The notes below the pieces were generated by a model. It made no database searches and was not told the origin of the DNA. It saw nothing but the letters and a program-made list of their open reading frames with translations. A stretch of 64,000 nucleotides of DNA from assembly GCF_001280565.1 (NCBI RefSeq), contig NZ_LGRO01000002.1, forward strand, positions 186,001-250,000, given 5' to 3'. This document shows, piece by piece, positions 60,123-64,000 of the stretch. Positions within the stretch are counted from its first letter, which is position 1, and each line of letters begins with the position of its first letter. The stretch is from Sulfobacillus thermosulfidooxidans. GTDB taxonomy: Bacteria > Bacillota > Sulfobacillia > Sulfobacillales > Sulfobacillaceae. The position numbers and the translations under genes are program-made.

Positions 60123-62670
60123 TACTGTCCATCTTCCACGGTGTCATATTCTCCCAGGTTAGACCCTTTTTAAATTCCACGACCAAGGGTACACGAAGAT
60201 GCATCGCTCCGGTCATGGATTCTTGAGCTAATTGCGCGAGACTCACTATCTCGTCATCGACGGCATCCCAAATTAATTCATCATGCACCTGTAGTACCAG
60301 TTCACTGTGCAATTGTTCCGCACGGCAGCGTTTTCTCAGGTTGACCATGGCGATTTTAATCAAATCGGCTGCACTGCCTTGTATCGCCGTATTCATCGCC
60401 ATGCGTTCGGCATACATCCGCCGTGCCCGGTTCTTCGAGTGAATATCCTTCAAGGGACGGATTCGACCCATGACTGTTCGCACAATGCCTTCGTTGCGAG
60501 CCTGCTCTATAACGCCATCAAAATACTCTTTGAGTTTGGGATAACGGGCAAAATAGCGAGCAATATAATCCTTTGCCTCATGTTGGCTGACACCAGTATC
60601 CCTGGCTAAACCAAAATCAGAAATCCCGTAAACAATGCCAAAATTTACTGCCTTGGCCCGGTTTCGCCAGGTACTGTCGACTTGGTCAAACGGAATATTA
60701 AAGATTTCCGCTGCGGTGCGACGATGAATGTCTTCTCCATGCCAAAACGCCTCAATCAGGTGCTCATCGCCAGATAAATGCGCCAAAATTCTTAGCTCAA
60801 TTTGGGAATAATCAGCCGCTAAAAGCGTTCGACCCGGACTCGGCACAAACACACTGCGTACCCGGCGTCCTAAAGGTAAACGGACAGGAATGTTTTGCAA
60901 ATTGGGATCGCTGGATGATAAACGGCCCGTTGCCGTACCCGTTTGATGAAAAGTGGTATGTACCCGGTTATCAGGACCAATTAAAGGCAAAACTCCTTCC
61001 ACGTAAGTGCCCTTAATTTTCACGAGCTGACGATAAAACAAAATCTTGTCGACTATGGGATGTAATGGCGCTATCTTTTCCAAGGTTTCAGCATCCGTGG
61101 AAAATCCGCCCGTCTTGGTTCGCTTTGCACTAGGCAAGTTCAATTTCACAAACAGAATCTCTCCCAATTGCTGCGGCGAATTGATATTAAACTCGGTTGT
61201 GGCTAAATCATAGATTTCCTGTTGAACCGTGTGAATCGATTCATCCAGTTCCTGGCCCAAAGCTCTTAATTGTTCCCGGTCCACATACATGCCCACGGCT
61301 TCCATTTCCGCCAAAACACGGCTTAGTGGCAATTCTACCTCTCGATAAAGCTTATCAAGTCCCATCGCCTCTATGTCTTGGCGCTGCTTAAGAATCAAGT
61401 GCTCCGAGGTAATCAGACAGTCCTCAATTGTTGTCGGTTTATGCAGTTGGTGTAAGGCCGCCACAGATCTCAAATCATAATGTCCTTGTTCCGAGTCGAG
61501 CAGGTAGGACTGCAGTTTCCCGTCCTCTGCAAAACAGGGACCGTCCATCTGATGACGCAGCCAAAAATGGTAGATAGCCTTGCTGTCCCACGTCCACAAT
61601 GGTATTTTAGGCCATGTTTTCTCCTGGTAGCGTGCAATGTGTCCCTCTTCATCCATCACAAAGATTTGGTCCTGATCGACCCACACCACCAGATAGGAAC
61701 TTTCTTTATTAATCTCATCCCAATCAACCCATGCGCAGGAGCGATTAATAACAGTTTGCACCGGTTCCGCTGCGAGGGTTTCAGAATCTGGTAAATCCTT
61801 CATGAGTCGCCGTTTAATCGCGTGTAACTCTAACTTGTCCAACAACTGGTTGGCCTCATCATCGATATGAAAGGCAAACGGCTCGGTCATCTCCGGCCAT
61901 GTTAGAGGCACATCGCGGACAATCGTCGCCAAATTCCGGTAGGTAATAGCTTCGTCTTCGTGACCTTTTAACGCTTTGAGCCACCGTGTGTTATCGATTT
62001 CAGATAAGTGTTGAATGATATTTTCGACGGACCCGTAGCGCCGCAAAAGCTCTTTAGCCGATTGTTCGCCAATTCCGCGAACGCCGGGAATATTATCCGA
62101 ACTGTCCCCCATGAGTCCCTTTAAATCCGGAATTTGGTCCGGACGGACACCCATTTTTTCTTCGACTTTAACTTCATCCATTCGATCTAAATCGCTAATG
62201 CCCGTTCGCGTGGTGAGCAACACGATAACGTTTTTGTCCACCAGTTGTAGGAGGTCGCGATCGCCCGTCACAATTAAGGTCTGGTATCCTTTACGTTGAC
62301 CTAGTGTAGTCAAGGTGCCAATCACATCGTCCGCTTCAAATCCATCGACCATAACCGTGGGAATGCCTAAATGCCGCACAATGTCTAACGCCAACGGCAC
62401 TTGTTGGCGAAATTCATCAGGGCTTTCCACGCGGTTGGCTTTATATTCAAGATATTGTTCGTGGCGGAAGGTTTTATGAGGCCCGTCATAGGCCATAATG
62501 ACCCGGTCCGGGTGTTCATTTGTGATGACTTTGATAACCATGGACAAAAAACCATGAATAGCGCCGGTTGGCGTTCCGTCTTTCGTTTGCAGATTTTGTG
62601 TCAATAACGCATGATATGCTCGAAACAACAAACTGTGACCATCAATTAAAAGTTGGGTCGGCATCCGCAC
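60115..62670 (-). CDS. polA: DNA polymerase I
   Basis: 851 residues: a 5' nuclease domain (GHSLLFRAYHAL, DRDLLQL, GLMGDSSDNIPGVRGIG), a middle domain, and the polymerase domain (LLAADYSQIELRILAHLSGD, KAVNFGIVYG, QVHDELIWD). The proofreading metal-ligand motif DTET is not visible in the middle domain, so 3'-5' exonuclease activity is probably absent, as in Bacillus. GTG 62670 has AAGGAG 6 bp upstream. It is transcribed with mutM. Confidence 0.96.
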   Translation of the reverse strand: MRMPTQLLIDGHSLLFRAYHALLTQNLQTKDGTPTGAIHGFLSMVIKVITNEHPDRVIMAYDGPHKTFRHEQYLEYKANRVESPDEFRQQVPLALDIVRHLGIPTVMVDGFEADDVIGTLTTLGQRKGYQTLIVTGDRDLLQLVDKNVIVLLTTRTGISDLDRMDEVKVEEKMGVRPDQIPDLKGLMGDSSDNIPGVRGIGEQSAKELLRRYGSVENIIQHLSEIDNTRWLKALKGHEDEAITYRNLATIVRDVPLTWPEMTEPFAFHIDDEANQLLDKLELHAIKRRLMKDLPDSETLAAEPVQTVINRSCAWVDWDEINKESSYLVVWVDQDQIFVMDEEGHIARYQEKTWPKIPLWTWDSKAIYHFWLRHQMDGPCFAEDGKLQSYLLDSEQGHYDLRSVAALHQLHKPTTIEDCLITSEHLILKQRQDIEAMGLDKLYREVELPLSRVLAEMEAVGMYVDREQLRALGQELDESIHTVQQEIYDLATTEFNINSPQQLGEILFVKLNLPSAKRTKTGGFSTDAETLEKIAPLHPIVDKILFYRQLVKIKGTYVEGVLPLIGPDNRVHTTFHQTGTATGRLSSSDPNLQNIPVRLPLGRRVRSVFVPSPGRTLLAADYSQIELRILAHLSGDEHLIEAFWHGEDIHRRTAAEIFNIPFDQVDSTWRNRAKAVNFGIVYGISDFGLARDTGVSQHEAKDYIARYFARYPKLKEYFDGVIEQARNEGIVRTVMGRIRPLKDIHSKNRARRMYAERMAMNTAIQGSAADLIKIAMVNLRKRCRAEQLHSELVLQVHDELIWDAVDDEIVSLAQLAQESMTGAMHLRVPLVVEFKKGLTWENMTPWKMDSNA

Positions 62671-62747
62671 CTGTAGCTCCTTCTCTGATATATACTATGG
62701 TAACAAACGCATTGCAGCCCAACAAGTGACAAAAGGAGTGGCGCCTA

Positions 62748-63437
62748 ATGCCTGTGCCTTGGCTATTCATTCACGGAGCGGGTTCGACGAGCCGGTCCTG
62801 GTCCCGACAACATCGCCTGCCCTTTGCCTCCCAATTTTGTGATTTGCCGGCCAGACCACAAATTTTACCGAGTCACCTTATTACCTCATTAGCCGAGTGG
62901 TGCCTAACCCAGATCAATGAGCCAGCGATTGTGGTTGGTCACTCGATGGGAGGCGCCATAGCCCAAATGATGGCCATCCTAAAACCTCAATCGGTCAGAG
63001 CGCTCGTGTTGGTTGGAACGGGACCACGCTTACCCGTTAATCCTGAGTTGCTGGAGCAATTAGTGACGCACCCTCATCAAGCGCTGGAAAACATCGCACG
63101 GTGGTCCTTAGCCCGCCATTTTGATCCCAACTTATATGAAACGAACCTCCGGCTACTGGAAACGGTCTCGGCCGACCGGATTTTACACGAGTTAACCGCC
63201 TGTAGCCTGTTTGATAGCCGCCCGGTATTAGGGCAATATACCGGTCCTGCCTTTCTCATCCGTGGTGCCGAAGACCGGATGACACCCGAAGTCTTGTCCA
63301 ATGAATTTTTAACCATATGGCCAGATATTCCCATTTATACCATTGCGGATAGTGGTCATTTGGTCATGCTTGAACAGCCGGAATTATTTAATGAAACCTT
63401 GTTAACCATCGCGAATCGCCTCGCCGACACAAATTAA
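62748..63437 (+). CDS. Alpha/beta hydrolase
   Basis: 229 residues. HGAGSTSRSW carries the oxyanion region, the nucleophile is in VVGHSMGGAIAQ, Asp in RGAEDRMTP and His in DSGHLVMLE; the triad is complete. It resembles esterases and haloperoxidase-like hydrolases; substrate unknown. ATG 62748 has AAAGGAG upstream. It is divergent from polA. Confidence 0.92.
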   Translation: MPVPWLFIHGAGSTSRSWSRQHRLPFASQFCDLPARPQILPSHLITSLAEWCLTQINEPAIVVGHSMGGAIAQMMAILKPQSVRALVLVGTGPRLPVNPELLEQLVTHPHQALENIARWSLARHFDPNLYETNLRLLETVSADRILHELTACSLFDSRPVLGQYTGPAFLIRGAEDRMTPEVLSNEFLTIWPDIPIYTIADSGHLVMLEQPELFNETLLTIANRLADTN

Positions 63438-63450
63438 ACGGTAATGCCAT

Positions 63451-63477
63451 AAAAAAAATACGGCCAAATGGCCGTTA
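63451..63477 (-). terminator. Terminator after tRNA-Leu
   Basis: ACGGCC and GGCCGT pair around a 4-nt loop; on the minus strand ATTTTTTTT follows. It lies just past the tRNA 3' end. Confidence 0.8.
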
Positions 63478-63482
63478 AAATT

Positions 63483-63569
63483 TGGTGCCGAAGGCCGGAC
63501 TTGAACCGGCACGAGGGTGACCTCATACGATTTTGAGTCGTACGCGTCTGCCAATTCCGCCACTTCGGC
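63483..63569 (-). tRNA. tRNA-Leu (anticodon CAA)
   Basis: 87 nt including an encoded CCA. The acceptor stem GCCGAAG/CTTCGGC is perfect, the D-arm has GGCGGAATTGGCAGAC, and the anticodon stem TACGA/TCGTA holds loop CTCAAAA, giving anticodon CAA for UUG codons. The long variable arm and the T-arm (GCCGGTTCAAGTCCGGC) are typical of tRNA-Leu. Confidence 0.95.
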
Positions 63570-63622
63570 GACAACGTGGTTATTATAGCACAGGTTTTTT
63601 CCCAACTCAATAGGCAATAACA

Positions 63623-63655
63623 AACAGGGCGCTTTCCAACCGGAAGCGCCCTGTT
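63623..63655 (-). terminator. Terminator of glnA
   Basis: AACAGGGCGCTT (63623-63634) and AAGCGCCCTGTT (63644-63655) form a perfect 12-bp stem; CC/GG extend it around an unpaired T. TTGTTATTG follows on the minus strand. Confidence 0.85.
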
Positions 63656-63664
63656 AACAATGTT

Positions 63665-64000
63665 TTAGCTGTTAAAGTACAATTCGAATTCCATCGGGTG
63701 CGGTCGAAGATTAACGGCATTCACTTCGTTGACGCGTTTGTAATCGATCCATGTTTGAATCAGATCTTCGGAGAATACGCCGCCTTCCAATAAGAATGCA
63801 TGATCTTGCTCTAACGCATCAAGTGATTCGGACAAGGAACCGGGCACACTTTGGATATTGGCAAGTTCGGCCTTGCTTAGTGCGTAAATGTTCTTGTCTA
63901 AGGGCCCAAAGCCTTCCTTCACCGGATCTAAACCTTGCCGGATCCCATCAAGACCTGCCATCAGCATCGCAGCAAATGCCAAGTAGGGGTTCGATGTGGA
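63665..64000 (-). CDS. glnA: Glutamine synthetase, C-terminal part, cut by right edge
   Basis: The last 112 residues are in the window; the 5' part lies beyond 64000. The sequence STSNPYLAFAAMLMAGLDGI and the C-terminal LRPHPMEFELYFNS are typical of bacterial GlnA (type I). The enzyme makes Gln from Glu, NH3 and ATP. A strong terminator follows. The regulatory class cannot be told from this part. Confidence 0.93.
   Translation of the reverse strand, partial: STSNPYLAFAAMLMAGLDGIRQGLDPVKEGFGPLDKNIYALSKAELANIQSVPGSLSESLDALEQDHAFLLEGGVFSEDLIQTWIDYKRVNEVNAVNLRPHPMEFELYFNS

Noticed and set aside
1-64000. Insertion sequences, prophage, CRISPR arrays or integron-like elements
   Set aside because: I saw no transposase, integrase or Cas protein, no regularly spaced repeats and no long terminal inverted repeats; the region looks like stable chromosome.

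Overview
This window is chromosomal DNA of a spore-forming, acidophile-type Firmicute, most likely Sulfobacillus or a close relative. The genus is inferred; no 16S or other marker is present. Reasons: mid-GC DNA, dense genes with strong AGGAGG-type ribosome binding sites and many GTG/TTG starts, an alpha/beta-type small acid-soluble spore protein, a blue-copper protein next to an aa3-type oxidase, cytochrome bd, and mercury resistance under an ArsR-type regulator.

Layout. 1-4.3 kb: minus-strand genes for an exported propeller-like protein (cut by the left edge), two small membrane proteins, an NrtS-like membrane protein and a GH15 glucoamylase/trehalase. 4.3-8.1 kb: mercuric reductase with two HMA domains, a GT4 glycosyltransferase resembling SenB, and a CmtR-like ArsR repressor. 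8.2-16.6 kb: LysR with a divergent DHA2 exporter, an NfeD/SPFH pair, an S9 peptidase, a thioredoxin-fold lipoprotein and an MFS permease. 16.7-22.2 kb: respiratory cluster of heme O synthase, a small subunit, CoxC, CoxA, CoxB and a Tat-exported cupredoxin. 22.5-30.5 kb: purEK, cydAB, moaA, asnB. 30.5-33 kb: divergent lysine/DAP genes dapA (preceded by a 42-codon ORF and a hairpin) and a dapL-like aminotransferase. 33-43 kb: Nudix proteins, lipoyl transferase, cyclophilin, second S9 peptidase, second DHA2 exporter, an SDR lacking its catalytic residues and a lipoprotein. 42.9-46.9 kb: acyl-CoA mutase large subunit with isobutyryl-CoA-mutase-type residues, Leu/Val dehydrogenase, CofE-like protein. 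47-52.9 kb: class I aldolase, an M61 peptidase broken by a 10-bp tandem duplication, ferredoxin-NADP reductase, HD protein, DUF2203 protein, cobalamin adenosyltransferase. 53-64 kb: DMT permease, VanW protein, homoserine dehydrogenase, SASP, lytic transglycosylase, coaE, orphan solute-binding protein, mutM, polA, alpha/beta hydrolase, tRNA-Leu(CAA), and the 3' end of glnA.

How the genes fit together. The cupredoxin, CoxABC and CtaB form a terminal oxidase module in which the cupredoxin could carry electrons to CuA; cydAB is the alternative quinol oxidase. The branched-chain amino acid dehydrogenase, the ICM-like mutase and the PduO-type adenosyltransferase (supplier of adenosylcobalamin) suggest valine carbon flow through isobutyryl-CoA. 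DapA, DapL and Hom belong to aspartate-family amino acid synthesis.

Most notable: (i) the M61 reading frame is broken by a perfect 10-bp tandem duplication, and the expected start codon is ACG; (ii) a well-initiated small ORF and hairpin precede dapA; (iii) a SenB-like glycosyltransferase lies between merA and an ArsR repressor; (iv) a perfect 18-bp inverted repeat spans the divergent GH15/merA promoter region; (v) DnaA-box-like repeats cluster near 40.15 kb. No CRISPR array, insertion sequence, phage gene or rRNA was found.
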